A DNA stretch of 64,000 nt from Metallosphaera hakonensis JCM 8857 = DSM 7519 (GTDB taxonomy: Archaea > Thermoproteota > Thermoprotei_A > Sulfolobales > Sulfolobaceae), in assembly GCF_003201675.2 (NCBI RefSeq), contig NZ_CP029287.2, positions 186,001 through 250,000 on the forward strand, read 5' to 3'. This document shows, piece after piece, positions 35,205-44,263 of this stretch (positions within the stretch are counted from its first letter, which is position 1; each line of letters opens with the position of its first letter). The position numbers and the translations under genes are program-made. The notes beneath the pieces were generated by a model. That model made no database searches. It saw only the letters and a list, made by a program, of their open reading frames with translations, and was not told the DNA's origin.

Positions 35205-36620
35205 ATGAGGAGTGAGTTCTGGAAATACGTTCCAGTTCTTGCCTTTATATCCATCATGACTATGTACGTTGAGATGGTTGTCCTTCCCTCACTCCCTAAG
35301 ATAGAGAGCCAATTCAACGTTTCGTCCTCGGAAGGTTCATGGATACTCTCCTCGGAAACTTTAGCTGGAATGGCGCTGGCACCCTTCATCGGAAGGCTAG
35401 CGGACTCCCTTGGACGTAAGAGAGTCCTAATAACCATTTTGGGTGTTTACGTAGTGTCGGTTCTCTTCACTGCTTTGTCCCCCAACTTCACCGTCTTAGT
35501 GGCCTCAAGGGCAATTCAAGGGATCGGACTAAGTATTAACCCTTTGGCCTACACGTTGCTTAGGGAAAGGCTAAGTAATAGGGAACTCCCCATGGCTCAA
35601 GGCATAATTGCCTCAACCTTTGCTATTGGCGCCGCGGTAGCTCTACCCATAGGAAGCTACATATCGGAGTATTTTTCCTGGCAGTTCGCCTACATGACCG
35701 CGTTACCCCTGTTAATAGCCAGCATAGTGGCGGTATACCTGGTTTTACCCAGTTCCCAGGTGAGAACCAATGAGAGGATAGACAGCCTTGGAATAATCCT
35801 TCTCTCCATGGGCTTCCTGATGATCGGTATAGGTTTCACCGAGGCTCCATCGTGGGGTTGGACATCCTTGAGTTTCCTTTCCCTACTGGGTCTGGGAGTC
35901 GTCATCCTCCTAGCTTTCGCATTCCACATTGGTAAAGTGAATAACCCCATCATTAACCCCGAGGACTTCAAGAACCCGAACATAGCTGTACCCCTTCTCT
36001 CCTCCTTCATCACTGGGTTCGGGCTCTTTCTCACTTTTCAATCCCTCGTGTTCCTCTTCGAGTTACCCAGACCGGTGGGATACGGTTTCAACATCCTTCA
36101 GACCGGGGTTACCTTAGCACCAATATCCCTGGTCCTATTGGTGGGAGGACCTCTCTTCGGAGGTTTAGTCAACAAGATAGGTTACAAGAAGGTTATCATC
36201 TCGTCCTCTATAGCCTCTTCCATGACCCTCGGACTCCTGACGTGGGTAATAGGTAAGGTCGGTGTTGACTCACTCATGGGGGTTCTAGTCTCGGTCCTGT
36301 TTTTCATATCTGGAATGAACGTTACCAGGGTGACGTTGCTCTTGGCCTCATCTTCAAAGGAGAGGATGTCGTCCATGACTGGGACGAACACTTCCATGAG
36401 GCTCATGGGTAACACCCTAGGTCCCATCATAAGTGGATCCCTTCAGGATACGTTCAGGTATCCCCTATTCACAGGTTTCCTTGGAAGTATACCGCTCTTC
36501 ACCTTCATACCCTCAATTCAGGCGTTTCGGTTCTCTTTCCTCATTTCCATGGTTTCGGTGATTTGCGTGGTGATCCTAGCCACTAAAATCAGGGAGACCC
36601 CTGTGGGGGTTGGGGAGTAA
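35205..36620 (+). CDS. MFS multidrug efflux transporter (DHA2 type)
   Basis: A 471-residue protein with about 14 predicted helices, typical of the EmrB/QacA group. Motif A reads GRLADSLGRKRVLI, and motif C-like GIIASTFAIGAAVALPIGSYI follows in TM5, a hallmark of drug:H+ antiporters. Start 35205 is selected because AATTTATAACC lies about 25 nt upstream; an in-frame TTG at 35166 precedes that box. It exports unknown hydrophobic compounds. It stands alone. Confidence 0.8.
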   Translation: MRSEFWKYVPVLAFISIMTMYVEMVVLPSLPKIESQFNVSSSEGSWILSSETLAGMALAPFIGRLADSLGRKRVLITILGVYVVSVLFTALSPNFTVLVASRAIQGIGLSINPLAYTLLRERLSNRELPMAQGIIASTFAIGAAVALPIGSYISEYFSWQFAYMTALPLLIASIVAVYLVLPSSQVRTNERIDSLGIILLSMGFLMIGIGFTEAPSWGWTSLSFLSLLGLGVVILLAFAFHIGKVNNPIINPEDFKNPNIAVPLLSSFITGFGLFLTFQSLVFLFELPRPVGYGFNILQTGVTLAPISLVLLVGGPLFGGLVNKIGYKKVIISSSIASSMTLGLLTWVIGKVGVDSLMGVLVSVLFFISGMNVTRVTLLLASSSKERMSSMTGTNTSMRLMGNTLGPIISGSLQDTFRYPLFTGFLGSIPLFTFIPSIQAFRFSFLISMVSVICVVILATKIRETPVGVGE

Positions 36621-36745
36621 AGCGGGTGGAGTCTTAGAAGTAAGGCGGAGAAGATGTCCAATCTAGATCATCGGGATCGCGTTGAAAATTTTGCCATGAT
36701 CGGACTTGGGAATAGGTTATTATTGCCCACCTCCCATAACCAATC

Positions 36746-37288
36746 ATGGTTCAAGATCGCATTATTCCTCCATTCATCTTAGATAACCCCATAAGAAGGG
36801 CGATCTCTCCGCCAACTAAGATTGTGGAGAGATTTAGGGACGCGGTGAAACCGGGGATGGTTGTGCTGGACGTCGGATCTGGACCGGGTTTCTTCGTACC
36901 CATTCTTTCTAGGATGGTCGGGGAAAGAGGGAAAGTTTGGGCAGTAGATCCAGATCCCCGTGCAGTGGAGAGGGTGAAAGGGAGGGGACTAAACAACGTG
37001 GAGGCGGTAGTCGGTAGAGCCAACTCCCTCGATTTCCTTCAGGACGAATCCGTGGATTTCGTCTTCTCAAACCTTGTTCTATGCTGTGTAGTGGACCACA
37101 AGGGCTCCGTCAAGGAAATGTATAGGGTTCTAAGGAAAGGGGGAAAGGCGTACGTTAGCTCTAGGAAGGGAAGGGGAAAGGATCCCAGGAACGTATCTTG
37201 GAGTGAGTGGAGGGATCTCCTTTCCAGCTTCTCTAGAGTTAGGGAAGGTTCCTCTTTTCTTGAATGGTGGGCTCTGGTGGAAAAGTAA
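36746..37288 (+). CDS. Class I SAM-dependent methyltransferase
   Basis: A 180-residue methyltransferase with motif I VVLDVGSGPGFF (residues 39-50), motif II VWAVDPDPRAVERV and the post-motif SVDFVFSNLVLCCV. The substrate is not predictable. The stop codon TAA (37286-37288) lies directly at the right end of the adjacent TnpB element, whose insertion may have trimmed or replaced the native 3' region. Confidence 0.8.
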   Translation: MVQDRIIPPFILDNPIRRAISPPTKIVERFRDAVKPGMVVLDVGSGPGFFVPILSRMVGERGKVWAVDPDPRAVERVKGRGLNNVEAVVGRANSLDFLQDESVDFVFSNLVLCCVVDHKGSVKEMYRVLRKGGKAYVSSRKGRGKDPRNVSWSEWRDLLSSFSRVREGSSFLEWWALVEK

Positions 37289-37400
37289 ACTACCCCGCCC
37301 TCACGGACAGGGCTTTGGGGTTTCCAGTACCCTTCACGGAATACCTTCATCTCCCCTTCGGGCCGTTTACGGAAACCCGACCCGTACCTCTCGTTAAGGC
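37289..37400 (-). ncRNA. Predicted TnpB guide (omega) RNA region
   Basis: By analogy with studied TnpB elements, the guide RNA is made from the 3' end of tnpB plus the right-end hairpins, and its variable guide is the host sequence directly beyond the right end. The hairpin GCCCT...AGGGC lies within this stretch. Here the adjoining host sequence is the end of the methyltransferase gene. This is inferred from the family, not shown by the sequence alone. Confidence 0.45.
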
Positions 37401-38510
37401 ACGGGCTATGTTAATTGAGGCGTTCAAATCGCGATTATATATCATCCCGCATTTAGGACATCTGTATTCTCTCCTATCTGCACGGGTAACATGTCCACAT
37501 CTGTGGCAAGTCCTGGATGTGTTCTTAGGGTTGATGTAAATCACGTTAATGTCCTCGAGTTTTGCTTTATACTCTATCATACTTTGTAATTTTCTAAACG
37601 GTAGGGAGTGGAACCTCCTATTGAGCTTCTTCCCCCTCTCAAAGTTCTCCCTGATCCCCGTGAGCCTCTCCATAACAATCACTGGGGAGGGAAACTGTTT
37701 AGCGTATTCAACGATCTTCTTAGATATAACGTGAAGCTCGTGGTTCACTATCCTCCTCTCTTTTCCCCTAAGTCTCCTAACTACGTCAAGCCTCCTCTTT
37801 TCTTGGAGCTTTTTCCTGATGTTGAAGTACTTGTGCCTCACTTCCTTTATCTTAGAACTCCTAAAGAAAGTACCCTTGACGGGTTTGTCATTAACCAGCG
37901 CAACTACGGTAGCTAGGTTTCTTTTCCCCAAGTCTATACCTATAGCTGTTTGTGGCTTGTACCCCTTGAAGGGCTTCTCTAACGTGAAATATGCATACCA
38001 TTCCCCACCTCTCTTTACGAGTTCAACTTGTTGCAACGACCATTCATCTTCAACTAGAGCGTCTTCTATCATCTCCTCCTGTCTTTTACCGAACTGCACC
38101 GGGTACCAAGCTCCCTCTCCGTCAAGTTGAAGATATAACCAGTAAGGTGTTAGCTTGGTGTCCCTCTTCACCAGTTTGAATGCACGATAGTTCACACGTA
38201 TAGACACGCGATGTACATGGAACTCTCTTCCTTCGTTTTCCTTTACCAGTTCCACCGCTTTGTCCCTCGCGGTCTGCGTGAGCGTAGAAGACAGACCGAA
38301 CCTCATTCTAGCCTCCTTATACGCCTTCTCCTGAAGGAGCGTTTTATCCCTTATCTTAAAAGAAGCGAAGAACTTCACGGCCTTCCGATACTTCTCCAGG
38401 ACAACATTCAGTTTGTGTCTCTTCTCCCTATTAGGGTTCAGAATCTTACCCTGTATTGTTACCTTCACTTCCGCCTTCAGGGAACGTCCCAAAAATATTT
38501 GGTTTGCCAC
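37347..38510 (-). CDS. tnpB: RNA-guided nuclease TnpB
   Basis: A 387-residue TnpB/OrfB protein. RuvC residues are complete: Asp in AIGIDLGKRNLATV, Glu in VIVMERLTGIREN and Asp in MIYNRDLNASINIA. The zinc ribbon CHRCG...CPKCG sits between the last two (about residues 335-354). Related enzymes cut DNA guided by the element's own RNA and help retain or spread the element. A TATA-like TATAAATT at about 38513-38520 is close to the GTG at 38510, so translation may start a little downstream, for example at GTG 38468. The gene is undamaged. Confidence 0.85.
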   Translation of the reverse strand: MANQIFLGRSLKAEVKVTIQGKILNPNREKRHKLNVVLEKYRKAVKFFASFKIRDKTLLQEKAYKEARMRFGLSSTLTQTARDKAVELVKENEGREFHVHRVSIRVNYRAFKLVKRDTKLTPYWLYLQLDGEGAWYPVQFGKRQEEMIEDALVEDEWSLQQVELVKRGGEWYAYFTLEKPFKGYKPQTAIGIDLGKRNLATVVALVNDKPVKGTFFRSSKIKEVRHKYFNIRKKLQEKRRLDVVRRLRGKERRIVNHELHVISKKIVEYAKQFPSPVIVMERLTGIRENFERGKKLNRRFHSLPFRKLQSMIEYKAKLEDINVIYINPKNTSRTCHRCGHVTRADRREYRCPKCGMIYNRDLNASINIARALTRGTGRVSVNGPKGR

Positions 38511-38563
38511 TACAATTTATACTTAATTCCCCACCCTTGCGGATGGGGTCTCTGGTGTTAGAG

Positions 38564-38995
38564 ATGAGATGGGTCCACGGTAGCCGGGGATGGAAATGTG
38601 ACGAGTGTTACCTGGCCTTCACGAAAGGGATACAACATGAAAACTCCCTGGGCTGTTGGAAGATCGGCATACCGCTCTCGTCACTGAACGTAGATTTGGG
38701 GGACCTTCTAGTTCTTCTTGAAGAGATGAAAGTCCCTTGGAAGTTCTCCAGGTTCGCTTTTCCCGTCTCCGCGATGAGCAGGGGAATCCTTATAATTTAC
38801 ACGGGAAGCAAGGATGAGATGGAGAGGGTAATGGGGGAATTGGGACCTTTAATTAGAAGAGTGGGTTCCTTAGAAAGGAAGTTCTTTGATGTGTTCGTGA
38901 ACGTGGAATGGAAGGGAGGAATCAATTATAGGAGAGGGTGTCCAGAGTTCGACAAGTTCGGGGATTGGAGATCTTGGGGTAAGGAAACCCATTGA
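38564..38995 (+). CDS. Hypothetical protein with N-terminal CxxC
   Basis: A 143-residue protein from ATG 38564. It starts MRWVHGSRGWKCDECYLAF with Cys12 and Cys15 as a possible metal site and has SLGCWKIGIPLSSL afterwards. I do not recognise a family. The TnpB element lies immediately upstream, so the native promoter or first codons may be displaced; the frame is open further left only into IS sequence. Confidence 0.55.
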   Translation: MRWVHGSRGWKCDECYLAFTKGIQHENSLGCWKIGIPLSSLNVDLGDLLVLLEEMKVPWKFSRFAFPVSAMSRGILIIYTGSKDEMERVMGELGPLIRRVGSLERKFFDVFVNVEWKGGINYRRGCPEFDKFGDWRSWGKETH

Positions 38996-39167
38996 GCCTA
39001 GACATCTGGCCCTAGGAAATGGTCACTGGATATTGTATATTTTATCCGAAAATGATGTAATTAGGGTGTCTCCAGGAGATTGAAAACGAGTAACTTGCAT
39101 GACTATATACCCAAGTCTCCAGGAGAGGTCCTTTCTAGATCCCCTAACGATTTGAATTCTAACTGGG

Positions 39168-39581
39168 TTAGAACACTAACATCAATTCCCGTATTTTCCT
39201 TAACTTTCTCTTTTTTATGAGAATATCCCTATCAAAGGTGATGAAGGTTTTAGATCTAATAAGCGACGCAGATGCAATATGTAAGACGTCCAAAGTTTTG
39301 AGCTCCAGTCTAGGTAAGAGTTACAATGGCCTTGTAATAAGTCTATTCGAATCAAGTTCAATCACTCTAACCTCTGAAAGTTGTAAGGAATATAAGGTAG
39401 AGGCCCTTGCCTTTCTCTCATCTTTTAACTTTCTAGAGAAGAAGGAATCGAGTTCTAGATGCGTAATCTCCCCGGTAACCAGACCTTTCCTACCCTTCAA
39501 CTTCTTGGCCTTCTCGAAATTGACGTCTTGCTCCACTAGCGAAATAATTACGTTGGCGTCAACACAATTTAGGTCATCCAT
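39168..39581 (-). pseudogene. vapC: VapC-type PIN toxin with in-frame stop
   Basis: The frame starts with DDLNCVDANVIISLVEQDV, carrying the first PIN Asp, and continues through LDSFFSRKL. A TAA stop at 39321-39323 ends it after 86 residues. The same frame then resumes without shift and encodes LKTLDVLHIASASLIRSK and TFITFDRDIL, the missing C-terminal PIN half with the remaining Asp residues, ending at 39168. One nonsense mutation therefore inactivated an otherwise complete toxin. The antitoxin gene upstream is intact and overlaps by 8 nt. Confidence 0.82.
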
Positions 39582-39819
39582 ACCTTTCTTCCCTTAGATC
39601 CGACGCGTCAAGGTTCTCACACGGATAACCCTCCTTGAGCCACATCTCTACAAGTTTACGAACTTCCTCCTCTTCTCTTATCCTTCTCTCAATCTCAGCT
39701 CTCCCGTGCTCAATCATGATATTAATAGCCTCATTCTTTGACCTCGCGATCCCCAATGAGATCATTTTTTCTAATAGTTCAGCTACGTCCTTACTTACTT
39801 TTACTGTTATGATTGCCAT
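39574..39819 (-). CDS. vapB: VapB-type antitoxin
   Basis: An 81-residue ribbon-helix-helix antitoxin: MAIITVKVSKDVAELLEKMI and SKNEAINIMIEHGRAEIERR form the strand and two helices, with an acidic tail. It overlaps the broken vapC. With the toxin disabled it could still repress its promoter or neutralise related toxins. Confidence 0.75.
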   Translation of the reverse strand: MAIITVKVSKDVAELLEKMISLGIARSKNEAINIMIEHGRAEIERRIREEEEVRKLVEMWLKEGYPCENLDASDLREERYG

Positions 39820-40072
39820 GTGAGATCTTGGTATACCCTCTAATTAAAGGTTGATTTTGTTAGTTATTCGTGGGATTATGGTTAATATACAAGGAAACTT
39901 GCAGAGTAACCTAAAAGTGATCCCTAAGTGAACGATCGTATACCTCGACGAGATTTCCATACGAGATTGTTGAACTCTCAACGTTACTCATGGGCACATC
40001 TCCTAGGGACTTTGTTTAGTCGCAAAACACAGAAGCCCTCGTTCACACTGCTATCTTGACCTTCATAGGAAA

Positions 40073-41284
40073 TCAACAAAAACTTATCTGCACATTAAGT
40101 TTTCGCGATACACCTCTACATGCGAGGCCCTTCAAGAACCCCTTGATGAAGATAATTTTGATCCCGTAGCTCTCTATTATTGATAAAATATTCCTTATTA
40201 ACTTATCATCCTTATTCATATTAATATATGCGTCACTTAACGAAGACGCCACTAGAGGGAACAAAAACATCTCGTTAAATGGGTCTTGGTCAACAACGTC
40301 CTTTATCAGGGACATCACTAACTCCAATTTATTTACTCCCCTTAAGATGGAGTATAGGAGCGACCATTTCAACGTATTTTCAGGCCTAGATTCCAAGCTC
40401 CTGTATACGTCGAGGGCAATGTTTAAGTACCTATCTTCTTTATTGGCATAATATATTCCGAGCGAGGTTAATGCTAAAATAAACCTCGCCGTGAAATAGG
40501 TCTCCCTATCCTTTGCTCTACGTGACTTCTTGAAGTTCTCCACAAGGGACATTAGGTCGTTGAACGCCTGTTCCATCTCGTCCCTCTCATTAAAGGTGGC
40601 GTGATACATGGAGAATGCCTGATACTTCATTAATCTCAATTCGCTTCTGGATTCGGATATCCTGTTAACCATTTCTAAATAGTCCTTGTACCTCTCGTCT
40701 CCCATTTTCCTCAACGCTATTGCCAAGGATATCGCGTCCGTAATCAGCGCCTCTTCCTCCTTAACCCTCCTCAGCATTCTTATTCCCTCTTCCACGAGGT
40801 CTTTTCTGACTTGATCGCTCATGTTATTTAATACCAATTCCTGCAAGAACTGAGAATAAAGCCTCTCATTGGGATCCAATTTAAGGAAATCTTTTACAGG
40901 GTTGTAACCTGGCACTAAATACGCACATGATATTAAAATGTGAGGATCCAGTAGGGGGTCGAACTCGGGTTTACTTCCCATTATACATTGAGTTAACGTG
41001 AACACGTTAAGCTGATCCGCATCCTCTAACCTTCCTCGATATTTCCTTAGTATCTTGGTTGCGGAGTCCTTGTCCCCAGCTATGGCGTATATTTCAGCGG
41101 ATCTCAGCACGTGTATCTTCCTGTGGGAAGTCTTGTAGAGAACGTTGTTATAGTACTGGTTGAATTCGTCTAGAGTGGATTCGTTGGAGGTTAACTTATA
41201 CATGAAGTAGTAGAGCTCTATCTCCCTTCTTTCATAGATCGAAATTGGCTCAATGAGTGACTCCAGCTCTGCGAAACTTATCAT
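40073..41284 (-). CDS. Helical-repeat (TPR-like) protein of unknown function
   Basis: A 403-residue, almost entirely alpha-helical protein with repeated helix pairs, such as AEIYAIAGDKDSATKILRK and ALTSLGIYYANKEDRYLNIA. The pattern fits degenerate tetratricopeptide repeats, used for protein contacts. I do not recognise a specific family. It is monocistronic; flanking DNA holds no partner. Confidence 0.6.
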   Translation of the reverse strand: MISFAELESLIEPISIYERREIELYYFMYKLTSNESTLDEFNQYYNNVLYKTSHRKIHVLRSAEIYAIAGDKDSATKILRKYRGRLEDADQLNVFTLTQCIMGSKPEFDPLLDPHILISCAYLVPGYNPVKDFLKLDPNERLYSQFLQELVLNNMSDQVRKDLVEEGIRMLRRVKEEEALITDAISLAIALRKMGDERYKDYLEMVNRISESRSELRLMKYQAFSMYHATFNERDEMEQAFNDLMSLVENFKKSRRAKDRETYFTARFILALTSLGIYYANKEDRYLNIALDVYRSLESRPENTLKWSLLYSILRGVNKLELVMSLIKDVVDQDPFNEMFLFPLVASSLSDAYINMNKDDKLIRNILSIIESYGIKIIFIKGFLKGLACRGVSRKLNVQISFC

Positions 41285-41672
41285 GAACGCTCATTCTACG
41301 ATTAACTATTTATTCTTTGAGGGGGATTAGATATTCAGTTCAATTATGATAATATTAAGATGTAAAAAGTATTGAGGATTGGGTATCCCGAGGCGATTCG
41401 CGGATCATAGGGAGGGAAATTGGATTGGTTTTCGCTAGGGTAACGAAGTTAAACACTGTGACGTTAGAGAGGATGTCTTGGTGAATTCAGCTTATTTGGG
41501 GAGATAGAACGAATCTAATTGAACATCGTTGTGTGGACTAGACGGGGATTCCCGCATAACATTTTTCATTATTTTATCTAAATCCGCCATTATTACAATT
41601 CTCCATGGGCACCTGGATCACCTACGATCTCGAGATAACTACATTTTTAACTGAGAGAGGAGATTTATAACC
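41285..41672. other. Intergenic region with a family B element
   Basis: About 390 bp between divergent genes. It carries the family B element at 41479-41614 and the TATA-like CATTTTTAAC (about 41641-41650) for arsR. Confidence 0.5.
41479..41614. repeat. Family B ~135-bp element, copy 4
   Basis: Left end TTGGTGAATTCAGCTTATTT, then AGAACGAATCTAATTGAAC; right part CATTATTTTATCTAAATCC and the end CTCCATGGGCACC. Both ends align with the copy at 19938-20073. Confidence 0.5.
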
Positions 41673-42038
41673 ATGGACAATAGACCGCTCATAGCCGAAC
41701 TTGAATCGTTCTTCTCCGCGCTCTCGGATGGGACCAGGCTGGAAATAACCCTGTTCCTTAGAGACAGAGAGGCCACTGTACAGGAAATCGCCAATTCCTT
41801 GGGAAAGTCGCAATCCCTCGTCTCACATCACCTCTCATGTCTCAGGAACTGCGGAGTTGTGAAAGTTGAAAAGAAAGGAAAGTACTCAGTATACTCCATA
41901 AACGGAGATGGGGTCAGGAAAATCATAGATGAGGCGATTAACCACGTTAGCTCTCATAGCAAATCAATCCTTTCATGCGAGATCGTGAAGGGCGAGTTAA
42001 GGGATAAGGTACCGGAAACAATTAATGATAGACTTTGA
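41673..42038 (+). CDS. ArsR-family transcriptional regulator
   Basis: A 121-residue winged-helix regulator. The HTH reads ATVQEIANSLGKSQSLVSHH, followed by LSCLRNCGVVKVEKKGKYSVY. Cys residues in LSCLRNCG and in the C-terminal SCEIVKG could bind a metal such as Cu or Zn. ArsR-type repressors release DNA when the metal binds. A TATA-like box lies about 25 nt upstream of the start. No transport gene is adjacent, so the regulon is unknown. Confidence 0.8.
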   Translation: MDNRPLIAELESFFSALSDGTRLEITLFLRDREATVQEIANSLGKSQSLVSHHLSCLRNCGVVKVEKKGKYSVYSINGDGVRKIIDEAINHVSSHSKSILSCEIVKGELRDKVPETINDRL

Positions 42039-42399
42039 CGACATAACGTTTTCATCAGCAGGGACTCTGAAGAACGTATGGTCAACGAAATGTCGAATCC
42101 CGGGGTTGGATTGGCAAAATGTTTAGGGAACCTCGCTTCTCGTGACTCTATGTTCTCTTGTCCTCCACGACTCAAAACCAACGTAAATCTAGAAGAGAAC
42201 TTAGTTTCGCGCTAAAAACTAGAATGATCCTCAAATTCAATTGATCGTAAAGCTCAGGTAATCTTCAGATAAGATACTGTAATGTCGGGAAGCTATTCAC
42301 TTAAAAACCTTCGCTACATTATTCGAGGCCTCCATGTATAGATGTGTAAGAAACGTCATTTTTAGGTAAAATACATAACTGTGCCCGGTAGCTCCACAT
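42039..42399. other. Intergenic region with a family C unit
   Basis: About 360 bp between convergent genes, containing a family C unit at 42337-42383. Nothing else seen. Confidence 0.4.
42337..42383. repeat. Family C hairpin element
   Basis: Starts TATAGATGTGTAAGAAACGT and ends CATAACTGTG; preceded by GGCCTCCATG and followed by GGTAGCTCC, as in other copies. Confidence 0.6.
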
Positions 42400-43851
42400 T
42401 CATTGTCTCAACGTGGATATTTTTCCAATTAGTTTATATTTCGTATAATGCTCTCTCTCAAGCTGATCCAGAATCTTATTGAAATCTTCCTTGTTCATGC
42501 ACTTCTTCACCTTTTCCAACAATTGGACCACTCCGTCGTAAGCCTTGGCTCCAGCGGCTATCTTTACTTCGACGATCTCAAGTAAGATGTCCTTCAGTAT
42601 CTCTGGTTTCCTCTCACATATAACGTCCAAAAACTCTTGCCTGTAAATCCCGAAGCTTGGTTCCAGTACCTTCTCTACAAAGAGGTCCTTTAGATCCTCG
42701 TCAATGTTACCATAGAACGAGTATGCGGACCACAAGCTACCTTCTTTCAACAAATATTTTACAATCTTGTTAGATAATTCCCTATCCTGTGAGATCAAGT
42801 TCTTATAAGTCAAAGCTATTTCCTGAACCTGATCTTTCAGGTTCTCGTCGATCGCTCTCCTGATGTAAGCCTTGGCCTTATCGTAATCCTTGGTTTCAAT
42901 GTAATGTTGAATTATTGAAGTGTATTTCTTGTTCTCCTCAGCTACCTTCAGGGCTTCCTCTGGATCTACGAGCTTTAATAGATCAATCCTCATTGAGGGA
43001 TTCAGGTCCCTTTCCTTGAGAATCTCCTTTGCCTCGTCGTACATTTTGTTTTCGATTAGAAAATATACAATGTATCCAGCCGGTAAAATTTTCTTGATGG
43101 ATCTAAAGAACTCCTTATCTTGTTTAGCTCTGTCGAGTAAAGCGTCAATTAAAGGTTCGGTTAACTGGTGCTGATCCTCGCGTATTATTTTCCCCAGTCT
43201 TTCAATATCCTCATGTGATAGGTCCTTCTCCGCCAAGGCCTCCCCTATGGCCTCAAAGATTGGAGCGTCATAGTAGTCGTCCCTGTAATCGTCGTAGAAA
43301 CATCCGAAATGCTCACATTCTAGTACAATTTTTTCCAATAACCTAAATAAATCCTCTTTAGAAATGTTATTTTTAGATTTTTTAATAGTGTTGGCCATGT
43401 TCTTCACGGTTTTCTCGTCAACATTTCCGCGTTCGAAGACCTTGATGAAGGATCCGATTTTAACGTCCTTCTCGTCCTGTCCTATTAACGGTAATATTTC
43501 CTCTCCTTCCATGGCCTTGATTATTATGTCTATCAAATCATCTTTGCTCTTCTTTGTCAGTTTGCTCTTCAGCTCAGCTAGGTCCGTGACCTCGTCTTTA
43601 TTGTTCAAATAGAATAGAAGGAGCGCGACCACATGTTTACACTCTCCGCCCAAGGGACAACTGCACTCGTTGGACAAGTCTGAGAGCGATACAGAGGTAT
43701 GATATACTTCAGTTCCCAACACCTTTCCCTTCAAAACGTCCCCGTTTATGAAGGCCGTTAATACCCTGTTCTCCTCATAATATTCCCTCCCCTTGTCAAA
43801 CGTGGAATGACCGAATCGATCCAGGATTACGTTCTTATCGAGGGCTTTCAT
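42400..43851 (-). CDS. SWIM zinc-finger protein
   Basis: A 483-residue protein with a SWIM zinc finger near the N-terminus: SNECSCPLGGECKHVVALLL, with Cys63, Cys65, Cys71 and His73 as ligands. The rest (about 90-483) is helical and TPR-like. SWIM domains bind DNA or proteins and in archaea often occur in RadA-paralogue or helicase contexts; no such neighbour is present here. A TATA-like CTTAAATATTTG lies about 20-30 nt before the start. Confidence 0.75.
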   Translation of the reverse strand: MKALDKNVILDRFGHSTFDKGREYYEENRVLTAFINGDVLKGKVLGTEVYHTSVSLSDLSNECSCPLGGECKHVVALLLFYLNNKDEVTDLAELKSKLTKKSKDDLIDIIIKAMEGEEILPLIGQDEKDVKIGSFIKVFERGNVDEKTVKNMANTIKKSKNNISKEDLFRLLEKIVLECEHFGCFYDDYRDDYYDAPIFEAIGEALAEKDLSHEDIERLGKIIREDQHQLTEPLIDALLDRAKQDKEFFRSIKKILPAGYIVYFLIENKMYDEAKEILKERDLNPSMRIDLLKLVDPEEALKVAEENKKYTSIIQHYIETKDYDKAKAYIRRAIDENLKDQVQEIALTYKNLISQDRELSNKIVKYLLKEGSLWSAYSFYGNIDEDLKDLFVEKVLEPSFGIYRQEFLDVICERKPEILKDILLEIVEVKIAAGAKAYDGVVQLLEKVKKCMNKEDFNKILDQLEREHYTKYKLIGKISTLRQ

Positions 43852-43901
43852 TATTTAGTGTAATATTATACAAATATTTAAGGATGTTTGCTGATTAACG
43901 T

Positions 43902-43925
43902 TAGTGTTTCTGGTAAGTTCTTACA
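43902..43925. repeat. Family D mini-element, single end
   Basis: Twenty-odd bases equal to the right end (inverted) of the copy at 31561-31622; the other end is missing. Confidence 0.4.
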
Positions 43926-44163
43926 GGGAGTTGGATTCGATATTTTAAGGAGATTTTGAGATAGACCCCGGCAATCCATGACTCCAAGGAAGTAGAAATC
44001 TGTTCAGACGGGGAGTCACAGATAATGAGTGCGCGTGTCTCCCTTTACCTGAACAACTTCACCTCTTGCCTCCTTTGACTATTCAGGGAAGATCGGGTTA
44101 CCATCACGAACCTGCAGTGTCCTGCCGAGATAACGAATATCCCTGAGTATACCGAAGTCACGT

Positions 44164-44230
44164 TAGTAGTTCCAATAAATACTTACCCTAGACATACCTT
44201 GCTCCACATGAATGAGTTATCAGACATGTT
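44164..44230. repeat. Family D mini-element, decayed copy
   Basis: Left end TAGTAGTTCCAATAAATACT and block CCCTAGACAT are clear; the right end is degenerate (GAGTTATCAGACAT). Confidence 0.4.
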
Positions 44231-44263
44231 GGTTTTCATAAATGGTCATCTCTAGAGCGGAAG

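Larger units (their letters stand above)
37289..38556 (-). mobile_element. IS605-type TnpB element without TnpA
   Basis: A solo tnpB element. Hairpin-forming sequences flank the gene: GCCCTCACGGACAGGGC near the right end (about 37298-37314) and CCCCACCCTTGCGGATGGGG near the left end (about 38529-38548). No TnpA is present, so movement would require one in trans. Outer boundaries are approximate. Confidence 0.7.
43852..44263. other. Intergenic region with two partial family D ends
   Basis: About 410 bp. It contains TAGTGTTTCTGGTAAGTTCT at 43902-43921 and TAGTAGTTCCAATAAATACTT at about 44164-44184, each matching one end of family D. A decayed partner for the second is at about 44210-44230. No gene supported. 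Confidence 0.4.
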
